Of a stretch of DNA of 64,000 bases, positions 26,177 through 34,411 are shown piece after piece. How positions within the stretch are numbered: the stretch's first letter is position 1; the number at the start of each line of letters is the position of its first letter. The translations under genes and the position numbers were made by a program. The stretch lies in contig NZ_CP034550.1 of NCBI RefSeq assembly GCF_009498035.1, positions 3,906,001 to 3,970,000 on the forward strand, in the 5' to 3' direction. This DNA is from Saccharothrix syringae. Its GTDB lineage: Bacteria; Actinomycetota; Actinomycetes; Mycobacteriales; Pseudonocardiaceae. The notes under the pieces are model-generated. The model was not told where the DNA came from and did no database searches. It saw only the letters and a list, made by a program, of their open reading frames with translations.

Positions 26177-27394
26177 ATGACCGTCCCCCTGATCAGCGTC
26201 GCCGGCGACGACCACCGGACCCTCGTCGAGGCCGTCGCCGCGCAGTTCCCCACACCGCCGCGCGTGCTCGGGTTCGGTGAACCCGTGCACGGCGAGGACG
26301 AGTTCGCCCACCTCCGCAACGCCCTCTTCGAAGTCCTGGTCGAGCGACTGGGCTTCACCTCGATCGCCCTGGAGACCAGCGCCTGGGAGGGTCGCGTGGT
26401 CGACGCCTACGTCCGGGGCGGCGACGGCGACGAGGACGAGGTCATGGCCACCGGCTTCACCCACGGGTTCGGCGGGTCCCCGGCCAACCGCGCGCTGGTC
26501 CGCTGGCTGCGCGAGCAGAACCGCCACCGGCCGCGGGAGCGGCACCTGCGGTTCGCGGCGTTCGACGCCCCCGTCGAGATGGCCGCGGCACCCAGCCCGC
26601 GCGCGGCGCTCCGGTCGCTGCACGACTTCCTGGGCGCCCACGCGGACGTGCCGCCGTGGGAGGACCTCGACCGCCTGCTGGGCCCCGACGAACCCTGGTC
26701 GGACCCGGCCGCGGCGATGGACCCCGCCCGCTCGGTCGGCGCCGAACCGGGGGTCCGCGAGCTGGGCGCGATCACCGACGACCTCCGCTGGACGCTGGCC
26801 GCCGAGGTGCCCCGGCTGCGCCGGGAGGTCGACCCCGACGAGCTGGACGACGCCCTGCTCGCCGCCCGCACCGCCACCGGCCTGCTGGCCTACCACCGCA
26901 CCATGGCCCGCGACACCGGGCACCGCTGGCACCGGCTGGCCGCCGTCCGCGACACGATGATGGCCGACAACCTCCAGGCCATCGCCGAGCGCGGCCCGAC
27001 CCTCGTGTTCGCCCACAACCAGCACCTGCGCGCCGGGACCACCTCGCTGTCGTTCCCGCCCCAGTTCGGCTCGACCACGCTGCGCTGGCAACCCGCCGGG
27101 GCCCACCTCGCCGACCGCCTCGGCGAGGACTACCGCGTCATCGCCTGCGCCCTCGGCGAAGCGGCCCACCAGGAGATCCCCGAGCCGGAGCCGGACACCG
27201 TCGAAGGCGTCCTGCACCGCGACCTGCCGCCCGGCAACCACCTGCTGGCCGCACCCGCGGTGCACGCGCTGCAACGGGGGCTCGCGGCCAGGAAGAGCCC
27301 GACCTACCGGTACATCCCGCTCGACGAGACCATCCTGGGCCAGGTCGACCAGTTGCTGTTCCTGCGCGCCATCGAGGCCGACCGGAGGAGCTGA
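26177..27394 (+). CDS. Erythromycin esterase-family protein
   Basis: 405 aa from ATG 26177. The family's active-site residues are present: Glu35 and His38 (GFGEPVHGEDEF), Glu66 (ALETSAWEG) and His280 (VFAHNQHL). In EreA/EreB these hydrolyse the macrolide lactone ring. Many chromosomal homologues act on other substrates, so macrolide resistance is not proven. The gene stands alone between HxlR and LysR regulators. Confidence 0.9.
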   Translation: MTVPLISVAGDDHRTLVEAVAAQFPTPPRVLGFGEPVHGEDEFAHLRNALFEVLVERLGFTSIALETSAWEGRVVDAYVRGGDGDEDEVMATGFTHGFGGSPANRALVRWLREQNRHRPRERHLRFAAFDAPVEMAAAPSPRAALRSLHDFLGAHADVPPWEDLDRLLGPDEPWSDPAAAMDPARSVGAEPGVRELGAITDDLRWTLAAEVPRLRREVDPDELDDALLAARTATGLLAYHRTMARDTGHRWHRLAAVRDTMMADNLQAIAERGPTLVFAHNQHLRAGTTSLSFPPQFGSTTLRWQPAGAHLADRLGEDYRVIACALGEAAHQEIPEPEPDTVEGVLHRDLPPGNHLLAAPAVHALQRGLAARKSPTYRYIPLDETILGQVDQLLFLRAIEADRRS

Positions 27395-27398
27395 CCCG

Positions 27399-28268
27399 TC
27401 AGGCGGCCCGCTGCCGTGCCGAGGTCAGCAGCGCGGCCGCCGCCGGGTGCCACGGCCGGTGGCGGGGACCGGTGAGGACCAGGGTCCGGCCGACGCGCTG
27501 GACCAGCGGGACGAGCACGAGGTCGGGGCCCTCCATCCCGGCGGCCAGGCCCGGCACGAGCGACACCCCGGTGCCGGCCCGGACCATCGCGAACAGCGTG
27601 CCGAGCTGGCGCACCCGGTGGACCGGGGCGAACCGCGTGCCCGCCAGCCGGTGCAGCTCCCGGACCTGCTGCTCGCAGCCGCCCAGCGACAGCAGGAACG
27701 GGTCGTCCTCCAGGTCGGCCACGTCGACCGCCCCGCCGCCGGCCAGCGGGTGGTCGCGCCTGAGCACCGCGTGGAACAGGTCGTCCGCCAACCGCACCGC
27801 CCCCGGTGGCGCCTCGACCGGGTCCACCAGGACCGCGAGGTCGGCGCTGGCCCCGTCGAGCCACCCGGTGACCTCGTCGTCGTCGCCCTCGAACAGCGAC
27901 ACCGACACGCCGGGGAACTCCGCGCGCCAGTGGTCGAGCAGGTCCGGCAGGAGGCGGTGGCACGCGGTGGGCGGCGCGGCCAGCACGAGGTCCCCGCGCG
28001 GCCCGCCGTCGTGCCGGCGCGCGACCTCCTCCAGCGACGCCACCGCGGTCAGCACCGCCCGCGCGTGGGTGAGCAGCCGCTCGCCGAGCGGCGTGGGGCG
28101 GACGGGGTTGCCCCGCACCAGCACCGGGTGGCCCGTGGTGCGCTCCAGGGCGGCGATCGCGTGGGAGACCGCGGACTGGCTGATCCCCAGCCGCTCGGCG
28201 GCCGCGGAGAAGCTCGCCGCGTCCGCGACGGCGACGAACGCGCGGACCTGGGGGATGCCGATGGTCAT
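27399..28268 (-). CDS. LysR-family transcriptional regulator
   Basis: 289 aa. N-terminal HTH: VRAFVAVADAASFSAAAERLGISQSAVSHAIAALERTTGHPVLVRG. C-terminal periplasmic-binding-like inducer domain. Divergent from an EamA transporter gene, with LysR-like repeats between, so it likely controls the transporter. It ends 4 bp after the esterase stop on the other strand. Confidence 0.95.
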   Translation of the reverse strand: MTIGIPQVRAFVAVADAASFSAAAERLGISQSAVSHAIAALERTTGHPVLVRGNPVRPTPLGERLLTHARAVLTAVASLEEVARRHDGGPRGDLVLAAPPTACHRLLPDLLDHWRAEFPGVSVSLFEGDDDEVTGWLDGASADLAVLVDPVEAPPGAVRLADDLFHAVLRRDHPLAGGGAVDVADLEDDPFLLSLGGCEQQVRELHRLAGTRFAPVHRVRQLGTLFAMVRAGTGVSLVPGLAAGMEGPDLVLVPLVQRVGRTLVLTGPRHRPWHPAAAALLTSARQRAA

Positions 28269-28302
28269 GAGATCTCCTCATGGGTGCTCAAGCCGATCTC
28301 AT
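28267..28302. promoter_or_regulatory. LysR operator candidates
   Basis: ATGAGATCTCCTCAT (28267-28281) is a 5-bp-arm palindrome overlapping the LysR start. GATCTCAT (28295-28302) is the exact reverse complement of its first 8 bases. A further ATGATC lies at 28309-28314. The arrangement fits a LysR regulatory plus activation site in the divergent promoter. Confidence 0.6.
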
Positions 28303-28362
28303 TGGACTCATGATCCCCGCCCGGTGAGCATGACGTCCAGGAAGTCTTCGGAGGGGGATCGC

Positions 28363-29283
28363 ATGGTGCGCGGGTGGGTGCCCGGCTTCGTGGTGCTCTC
28401 GGCCCTGTGGGGTTCGAGCTTCGCCCTGATCAAGGTCGCGGTGGACGCGGGCGTCGCACCGCTGTGGGTGGCCCTGTGGCGCTGCCTGTTCGGCACCCTG
28501 GCCCTGCTGGCGGTGTGCGCGGTGCGGCGCTCGCCCCTCCCGCGCGACCCGGGCACCTGGGGGCACGCCCTGGTCGTCGCGGCCCTGGTGAACGCGGCGC
28601 CGTTCGCCCTGTTCGCGCACGGGGAGCGGTACGTCGACTCGGTGTCGGCGGGGGTCTTCAACGCCACCACCCCGCTGCCGACCCTGCTGTTCGCCGCCGT
28701 GCTCGTGGCCGACGAGCGCCTCACCGCGACGCGCGTGGCGGGCCTGGTGCTGGGTTTCTGCGGGGTGCTCGTCGTCCTCGGCGCGTGGGACGGCATCGCC
28801 GGCGGGACCCTCGTCGGCGCGCTGTCCTGCCTCGCCGCGACCACCTGCTACGGCGCCGGGTTCGCCTACACCCGGCGCTTCTTCTCGGGGCGGCCGGGTT
28901 CGGCGGCGGCGCTGTCGGCGGTCCAGGTCGGCTGCGCGACCGCCGAGCTGGCCGCGGTGGCGGCGGTCGTCGGACCGGCGCCCACCCGGCCCGGCTGGGC
29001 CGCGGCCGGCGCGCTGCTCGTCCTGGGCGCGTTCGGCACCGGCTTCGCCTACGTGCTGAACCTGGAGGTCGTCCGGCGGGCCGGCGCGACCGTCGCGTCG
29101 ACGGTCACCTACATCACCCCGCTGTGGTCGACCGCCATCGGCGCGGTGCTGCTGGGCGAACCTGTCGGGTGGCACACGGCCGCCGGCGCGGCCCTGGTGG
29201 TCGCGGGTGTCCTGGTCACCCGGCGCCGCGCGTCACCGCGGTCTCGCGCGCCACGTGCGACAGCTTCTCGGGGTTGCGCATGA
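28363..29283 (+). CDS. EamA/DMT-superfamily transporter
   Basis: 306 aa from ATG 28363, with GGAGGGGG 5-6 nt upstream. Ten predicted membrane helices in two EamA repeats (VVLSALWGSSFALIKVAVDAGVAPLWVALWR; SCLAATTCYGAGFAYTRR... AYVLNLEVVRRAGATVASTVTYITPLWSTAIG). This is a metabolite or drug exporter of unknown substrate. Its Arg-rich C-terminal tail overlaps the convergent sigJ gene by 68 bp. Confidence 0.93.
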   Translation: MVRGWVPGFVVLSALWGSSFALIKVAVDAGVAPLWVALWRCLFGTLALLAVCAVRRSPLPRDPGTWGHALVVAALVNAAPFALFAHGERYVDSVSAGVFNATTPLPTLLFAAVLVADERLTATRVAGLVLGFCGVLVVLGAWDGIAGGTLVGALSCLAATTCYGAGFAYTRRFFSGRPGSAAALSAVQVGCATAELAAVAAVVGPAPTRPGWAAAGALLVLGAFGTGFAYVLNLEVVRRAGATVASTVTYITPLWSTAIGAVLLGEPVGWHTAAGAALVVAGVLVTRRRASPRSRAPRATASRGCA

Positions 29284-30121
29284 AGTACAGCCCGGTGACC
29301 AGGCCGCCGTCGACGCGGACCGTCATGATGCCGTCGACCTCGCCGTCGAGCCGCATGACCAGGGCGGGCCTGCCGTTGACCTCCACCGGTTCGAACGACA
29401 TCCGGGGGCCGACCCGGTGCCAGCCGCCGGTGAGCAGGCGGGCGACCTTGTCGGCGCCCGCGACCGGTCGCGGCACGGCCTTCTTGACCCCGCCGCCGTC
29501 GCTGAGGGCGACCACGTCCGGCGCGAGGACGTCCAGCAGGCCCTGGAGGTCACCGGTCCGGATCGCCCGCTGGAAGGCGTCGAGCGCGGCGCGGGTGTCG
29601 GCGGGGGAGGCGACGTCGCGCGGGCGGCGCGCGGCGACGTGGGCGCGGGCCCGGTGGGCGATCTGGCGCACGGCCGCGGGGCTCTTGTCGACGGCGTCGG
29701 CGATCTCGTCGTAGTCCAGCGCGAACACCTCGCGCAGCACGAACACCGCCCGCTCGGTCGGCGCCAGCGTCTCCAGCACCAGCAGCATGGCCGTGGAGAG
29801 GCTGTCGGCCAGCTCCACGTCCTCGGCCACGTCGGGCGAGGTCAGCAGCGGCTCGGGCAGCCACGGGCCGACGTAGGACTCCTTGCGCCTGCTGAGGGTG
29901 CGCAGCCGGTCCAGCGCCTGGCGGGTGGTGATCCGCACCAGGTAGGCGCGCTGGTCCCGCACCGCGTCCAGGTCGACGCCGGTCCAGCGCAGCCAGGTCT
30001 CCTGGAGCACGTCCTCCGCGTCGGCGGCCGAGCCCAGCATTTCGTAGGCGACGGTGAAGAGCAGGTTGCGGTGGGCCACGAACGCCTCGGTGGCCCGCCC
30101 CGGACGGCCGTCCTCGCTCAC
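29216..30121 (-). CDS. sigJ: ECF sigma factor, SigJ family (sigma domains plus SnoaL-like C-terminus)
   Basis: 301 aa from GTG 30121. Sigma region 2 (FVAHRNLLFTVAYEMLGSAADAEDVLQETWLRW) and region 4 (TLAPTERAVFVLREVFALDYDEIADAVDKSPAAVRQIAHRARAHV) are followed by a SnoaL-like domain (FQRAIRTGDLQGLLDVLAPDVVALSDGGG... ALVMRLDGEVDGIMTVRVDGG). In ECF41-type factors this extension replaces a separate anti-sigma factor. No carboxymuconolactone decarboxylase gene, the usual ECF41 partner, is adjacent. A palindrome lies 77 bp upstream. Confidence 0.93.
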   Translation of the reverse strand: MSEDGRPGRATEAFVAHRNLLFTVAYEMLGSAADAEDVLQETWLRWTGVDLDAVRDQRAYLVRITTRQALDRLRTLSRRKESYVGPWLPEPLLTSPDVAEDVELADSLSTAMLLVLETLAPTERAVFVLREVFALDYDEIADAVDKSPAAVRQIAHRARAHVAARRPRDVASPADTRAALDAFQRAIRTGDLQGLLDVLAPDVVALSDGGGVKKAVPRPVAGADKVARLLTGGWHRVGPRMSFEPVEVNGRPALVMRLDGEVDGIMTVRVDGGLVTGLYFMRNPEKLSHVARETAVTRGAG

Positions 30122-30197
30122 GTGCTGCTCCTGTCCCCGGTCCGCCTGGTCGCACCACGAGACGCCGGGCACCACCGCCGCGTGACAGTACCGGCCG

Positions 30198-30211
30198 GTG
30201 ACGCGCGTCAC
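30198..30211. promoter_or_regulatory. Perfect 14-bp palindrome upstream of sigJ
   Basis: GTGACGCGCGTCAC, 77 bp upstream of the sigJ start in the 256-bp gap before the TauD gene. It may be an operator or a promoter element. No gene is visible in 30122-30377. Confidence 0.5.
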
Positions 30212-30377
30212 GCGGCCGAGCGGTGCCGGGTCCGGCTGCGGCGCCGTCTGTCGTGGGCGAGCGCCGAGGAGGGGGAACGCCGTGAACCCGTCGCGGGACC
30301 GTTCCGGGCACCGCGCCCGGTGGGCCGCTCGCCGCGGTCCGGCGCGGAAAGCCCGGACCGCGGCCCCGGACCCGGGC

Positions 30378-31295
30378 TCAGAGCGCGGAGAAGTGGCCCG
30401 CGTCGCCGGTGATCGCGGTGCTCGCGACGCCCTCGACGCTGACCGGCACGTCACCGGCGAGGGTGATCCGGTGCAGGCGGCGGTGCGCGTCGTCGTAGTC
30501 GGCGACGCCGTAGTGCTGGGTGGCGCGGTTGTCCCAGACCGCCACGTCACCGTCGGCCCACTGCCAGCGCACCGTGTTCTCCAACCGGGTGATCCGGTTC
30601 TGCAGCAGCTGGAAGACCGCGTTGGACTCCTCGCCCGACAGGCCCACGATCCGCTTGACGAAGTGGCCGAGCAGCAGCGCCCGCTCACCGGTCTCCGGGT
30701 GCACCCGGACCAGCGGGTGCTCGGTCTCGTAGCGCGACGACCGGAACTCCTCGCGGTAGGTCTCCTCCTTGACGTCCACGCCGCCGATGCGGGTCGAGTC
30801 GACGTGCCCGGCGTAGTCGTAGAGGTTGGTGTGCACCGCCCACAGCCGGTCCGCCAGCGCCTGCAAGGCCGGCGGCAGGTCCTGGTACGCCCGCGCCGTG
30901 TTCGCCCACACCGTGCTGCCGCCGTAGGGCGGCAGCTCGACCGCGCGCAGCACGCTGATCGCGGGCACCCGGTCCACGAAGGTGACGTCGGTGTGCCAGC
31001 TGTTGGCCTTGCCGTGGTCGGAGTCGATCGGCAGCACGTTGGCGTGCTCGCGGCCCTTGACCGTGGGGTGCGCGAGCGTCGGCTCGCCGAGCAGCCGGGC
31101 GAACGCGAGCTGGCCGTCGTCGTCCAGGTGCCCCTGGTCCCGGAAGAACACCACCTTGTGGGTGAGCAGGGCCTCCCGGATCCTCGCCACGTCGGCCGCG
31201 GGCAGGTCGCCGCCCAGCCGGACGCCGTCGACCCGCGCGCCCACGGCCGCGCCCAGCTTGTGGACGGTGATCGTTTCGGAAAGCTGTGCGGTCAT
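30378..31295 (-). CDS. TauD/TfdA-family Fe(II)/2-oxoglutarate dioxygenase
   Basis: 305 aa, ATG start with AGAGGA upstream. The iron ligands His101 and Asp103 (NSWHTDVTF) and His261 (TQHYGVADY) are present, with 2-oxoglutarate-binding Arg near 272-276 ([11 protein letters not shown]). Relatives release sulfite from taurine or alkyl sulfates, or attack aryloxyacids. Divergent from a sulfonate-type transport operon, so an organosulfur substrate is the best guess. Cytoplasmic. Confidence 0.92.
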   Translation of the reverse strand: MTAQLSETITVHKLGAAVGARVDGVRLGGDLPAADVARIREALLTHKVVFFRDQGHLDDDGQLAFARLLGEPTLAHPTVKGREHANVLPIDSDHGKANSWHTDVTFVDRVPAISVLRAVELPPYGGSTVWANTARAYQDLPPALQALADRLWAVHTNLYDYAGHVDSTRIGGVDVKEETYREEFRSSRYETEHPLVRVHPETGERALLLGHFVKRIVGLSGEESNAVFQLLQNRITRLENTVRWQWADGDVAVWDNRATQHYGVADYDDAHRRLHRITLAGDVPVSVEGVASTAITGDAGHFSAL

Positions 31296-31701
31296 CGCAC
31301 GTCCTCTCGTGGAAAGCGGTTCTCGCCTTCACCCTGGGCGGCCGCGCGCGACCCGCACAACATTGCGCCGCGGTGAAATAAGTCGTCCCAGGAGCTGGAC
31401 CCGGTTGACACGCGAACCGGCCCGACGACTTTCTTCCCGTGCGAAAAGAAGTGCCGCCTGTCCAGTGCCGGACGCCCTCCACCCCATGATGTGGGACGCC
31501 CTGCCCAGCCGTTGACCCGGTCCGACCGGGGTGTGACGCTCTGCGGCGTGAGTCAGGCCCGTTACCTAACCTCGCGTCGGCACGTCGATCTCCGACGCCA
31601 CGCCGGCGCGATCTGTCGCACCGGCCGCTGAACCCCAACCGCGCGATCCCGTCCGGGAGCGACATTCCGGCCTGCCCATTTTTCCCAGCAAAGGATTTGC
31701 C
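31296..31701. promoter_or_regulatory. Divergent control region of the organosulfur locus
   Basis: 406 bp without a gene. It holds a 13-bp inverted repeat with two mismatches, GAAATAAGTCGTC (31375-31387) and GACGACTTTCTTC (31424-31436), with a TTGACA hexamer (31405-31410) between the arms. A second element, TTGACC (31512) followed by CCCGGTC-C-GACCGGG (31516-31530), is a perfect 7-bp-arm palindrome. I found no recognisable SAM or other riboswitch by eye. Confidence 0.55.
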
Positions 31702-32709
31702 GTGACCAGCACGCGACGGAATTTCCTCGGCCTCTCCCTCCTCGGCCTGGCCTCGGCCGCGGTCGGCTGCTCGACCGCGGGCGGCGCGAGCGGCGCCGAG
31801 ACCAGGACGCTGCGCTACCAGGGCTGGGCGGGCGACGTGTCGCTGCCCGAACTGGCCGCCGACCTCGGCTACCTCGGCGACGTGAAGCTGGAGTGGGTCG
31901 GCAACACCACCAGCGGCCCGCAGGACATCCAGTCCGCCGCCACCGGCCAGGTCGACTTCGGCGGCGCGTTCAACGGCGCCGTGGTCAAGCTCAAGGCCGC
32001 GGGCGCGCCGATCAGGTCGGTGATCGGCTACTACGGCGCGGACGAGTTCGCCTACAACGGCTTCTACGTGCCCGAGGACAGTCCGATCAGGACGGCCCGC
32101 GACCTGATCGGCAAGAAGGTCGGCATGAACACCCTCGGCGCGCACCACGAGGCCATGCTCGGCATCTACCTCAAGCGCAACGGCCTGTCCCCGGAGGAGG
32201 TCAAGAAGGTCGAGCCGATCGCGCTGCCCCCGGTGAACATCGAGCAGTCGGTGCGGCAGGGGCAGATCGAGGTGGGCGTGCTCGGCGGCATCCTGCGCGA
32301 CAAGGCGCTGGAGAAGGGCGGCCTGCGCAAGCTGTTCTCCGACTTCGACCTGCTCGGCGCGTTCACCGCGGGCACCTACGTGTTCACCGAGAAGTTCCTG
32401 CGGGACAACCCGAACACCGTGCGCACCTTCGTCAGCGGCGTGGCCAGGGCGATCGAGTGGAGCCGCACCACGCCGCGCGAGCAGGTCGTCGAGCGCAAGG
32501 TCGCGATCCTGACCGGCCGCGGCCGCAACGAGGACCCGGCCGCGCTGCGGTACTGGAAGTCCACCGGTGTCGCGCAGAAGGGCGGCCGGATCACCGACGA
32601 GGAGCTGAACGTGTGGATCGACTGGCTCGCCGAACGCGGTGAGATCGCCAAGGCGCAGGTGAAGGTCACCGACCTCTACACCAACGACTTCAACGAGCTG
32701 GCCCGATGA
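31702..32709 (+). CDS. ABC transporter substrate-binding lipoprotein, aliphatic sulfonate/nitrate type
   Basis: 335 aa, GTG start. Twin-arginine signal STRRNFLGLSLLGLASAAVGC with a lipobox VGC, so it is a Tat-exported lipoprotein. NMT1/SsuA-like binding fold: TLRYQGWAGDVSLPELAADLGYLGDVKLEWVGN, GQVDFGGAFNGAVVKLKAAGAPI, ARDLIGKKVGMNTLGAHHEAML. It would deliver sulfonates or a related oxyanion ligand to the permease. It overlaps the ATPase gene by 4 bp. Confidence 0.93.
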   Translation: MTSTRRNFLGLSLLGLASAAVGCSTAGGASGAETRTLRYQGWAGDVSLPELAADLGYLGDVKLEWVGNTTSGPQDIQSAATGQVDFGGAFNGAVVKLKAAGAPIRSVIGYYGADEFAYNGFYVPEDSPIRTARDLIGKKVGMNTLGAHHEAMLGIYLKRNGLSPEEVKKVEPIALPPVNIEQSVRQGQIEVGVLGGILRDKALEKGGLRKLFSDFDLLGAFTAGTYVFTEKFLRDNPNTVRTFVSGVARAIEWSRTTPREQVVERKVAILTGRGRNEDPAALRYWKSTGVAQKGGRITDEELNVWIDWLAERGEIAKAQVKVTDLYTNDFNELAR

Positions 32710-33527
32710 GCACCCACATCAGCTTCCGCGGCGTCACCAAGCGGTTCCAGGTCAAGGACCGGAAGTCCCGGCGCCGCAGCGAGTTCACCGCCGTCCAGGG
32801 GGTCGACCTGGACGTGGAGCGCGGCGAGTTCCTGGTCCTGGTCGGGCCGAGCGGGTGCGGCAAGTCCACCCTGCTCGACCTGCTCGGCGGGCTGACCGCG
32901 CCCACCGAGGGCGAGGTCCTGCTGGACGGCAGGCCGATCACCGGGCCCGGCCTGGACCGCGGCGTGGTGTTCCAGCAGTACGCGCTGCTGCCGTGGCGCA
33001 CCGCCCAGGGCAACGTCGAGTTCGGCCTGGAGGCGGGCGGCGTGCCGCGCCGCGAGCGCGCCGACCGGGCCCGCGCGTTCCTGGACCTGGTGGGGCTCTC
33101 CGGCTTCGAGGACCGGCACCCGCACCAGCTCTCCGGCGGCATGCGGCAGCGGGTCGCGATCGCCCGCAGCCTCGCCTACGACCCGGACGTGCTGCTGATG
33201 GACGAGCCGTTCGCCGCGCTCGACGCCCAGACCCGCGAGTCGCTGCAGGACGAGCTGCTGCGCATCTGGCAGCGCACCGGCAAGACGGTCGTGTTCATCA
33301 CGCACGGCATCGACGAGGCCGTCCACCTGGGGCAGCGGGTGGCCGTGCTGACCTCGCGGCCCGGCCGCGTCAAGGAGGTGGTCCCGATCGAGCTGGGCGA
33401 CCGCACCGGCCAGGACGACCCGCGCTCCAGCGCGGAGTTCGCCCGCTACCGGCACCGGATCTGGGAACTGCTGCACGACGAGGTCTCGCGCGCCCGGCAA
33501 CAGGAGAAGGAGGTGGCGGTGGCATGA
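32706..33527 (+). CDS. ABC transporter ATP-binding protein, sulfonate/nitrate/taurine type
   Basis: 273 aa. Walker A GPSGCGKST, Q-loop FQQYALLPW, signature LSGGMRQRVAIARSL, Walker B VLLMDEPFAALDA, and H-loop ITHGIDEA are all intact. FQQYALLPWRT and the overall length fit the SsuB/TauB/NrtD group. ATGA overlaps on both sides couple it to the binding protein and permease. Confidence 0.96.
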   Translation: MSTHISFRGVTKRFQVKDRKSRRRSEFTAVQGVDLDVERGEFLVLVGPSGCGKSTLLDLLGGLTAPTEGEVLLDGRPITGPGLDRGVVFQQYALLPWRTAQGNVEFGLEAGGVPRRERADRARAFLDLVGLSGFEDRHPHQLSGGMRQRVAIARSLAYDPDVLLMDEPFAALDAQTRESLQDELLRIWQRTGKTVVFITHGIDEAVHLGQRVAVLTSRPGRVKEVVPIELGDRTGQDDPRSSAEFARYRHRIWELLHDEVSRARQQEKEVAVA

Positions 33528-34378
33528 CCGCCCTGCTGGAAGCCCCACCGGAGGTCGGGGAGGGCGCGGCACCCGCGGACCGGCCGCGACGGACCCCCGT
33601 CGCCCGCCGGGTCGCCGAGGCCCTGCTGGCCGCGGTCAACCGGGTGGTGGCGATCGCGGCGCTGCTGGCGCTGTGGGAGGCCGCGCCCCGGCTCGAACTG
33701 GTCGACCCCACGTTCCTGCCGCCGCTGTCCACCGTGCTCGACGCGTGGTGGGGCCTGGCCACGAGCGGCCAGCTGCTGGAGCACACGGGGGCCAGCCTCG
33801 CCCGCTCGCTGTCCGGGTTCGGCCTCGCGGTGGCCGTCGCCGTGCCGCTCGGCCTGCTGATCGGCTGGTACAAGCCGGTGGCGGCGCTGCTGGGACCGCT
33901 GCTGGAGGTGTTCCGCAACACCGCCGCGCTGGCCCTGCTGCCGGTGTTCGTGCTGCTGCTCGGCATCGGCGAGACCTCGAAGATCACCATCGTGTTCTAC
34001 GCGTGCACCTGGCCGGTGCTGCTGAACACGATCAGCGCGGTGCGCGGCGTGGACCCGACCCTGCTGCGGCTGGGCCGGTCGGTGGACCTGTCCGGGTTCC
34101 GGCTGTTCCAGAAGGTGATCCTGCCCGCCGCGGTGCCCACGGTGTTCACCGGCGTCCGGCTGGCGGGCGCGGTGTCGATCCTGGTGCTGGTGGCCGCCGA
34201 GATGGTCGGCGCCAAGGCCGGGCTCGGCTACCTGATCAACGCCTCGCAGTTCAACTTCGCCATCCCGCAGATGTACGCGGGCATCATCACCATCTCCGCC
34301 ATCGGTGTCGCGTTCAACCAGGTCCTGGTGGCCCTGGAGGGCCGGTTCACGTCCTGGCGCGTCCCCGTCGGCGCCTGA
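33524..34378 (+). CDS. ABC transporter permease, sulfonate/nitrate/taurine type
   Basis: 284 aa from ATG 33524. Six to seven membrane helices, with the EAA-type cytoplasmic loop PTLLRLGRSVDLSGFRLFQKVILPAAVPTVFTGVRLA that contacts the ATPase. Membrane component of the uptake system. The next gene follows after 33 bp. Confidence 0.95.
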   Translation: MTALLEAPPEVGEGAAPADRPRRTPVARRVAEALLAAVNRVVAIAALLALWEAAPRLELVDPTFLPPLSTVLDAWWGLATSGQLLEHTGASLARSLSGFGLAVAVAVPLGLLIGWYKPVAALLGPLLEVFRNTAALALLPVFVLLLGIGETSKITIVFYACTWPVLLNTISAVRGVDPTLLRLGRSVDLSGFRLFQKVILPAAVPTVFTGVRLAGAVSILVLVAAEMVGAKAGLGYLINASQFNFAIPQMYAGIITISAIGVAFNQVLVALEGRFTSWRVPVGA

Positions 34379-34411
34379 GGGCGCCCCCGAAGTCGGAAGG
34401 AGATCCCCCGG

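Noticed and set aside
31500..31700. SAM-type riboswitch in the organosulfur leader
   Set aside because: I looked for a conserved multi-helix core and saw only simple palindromes. A covariance-model search would settle it.
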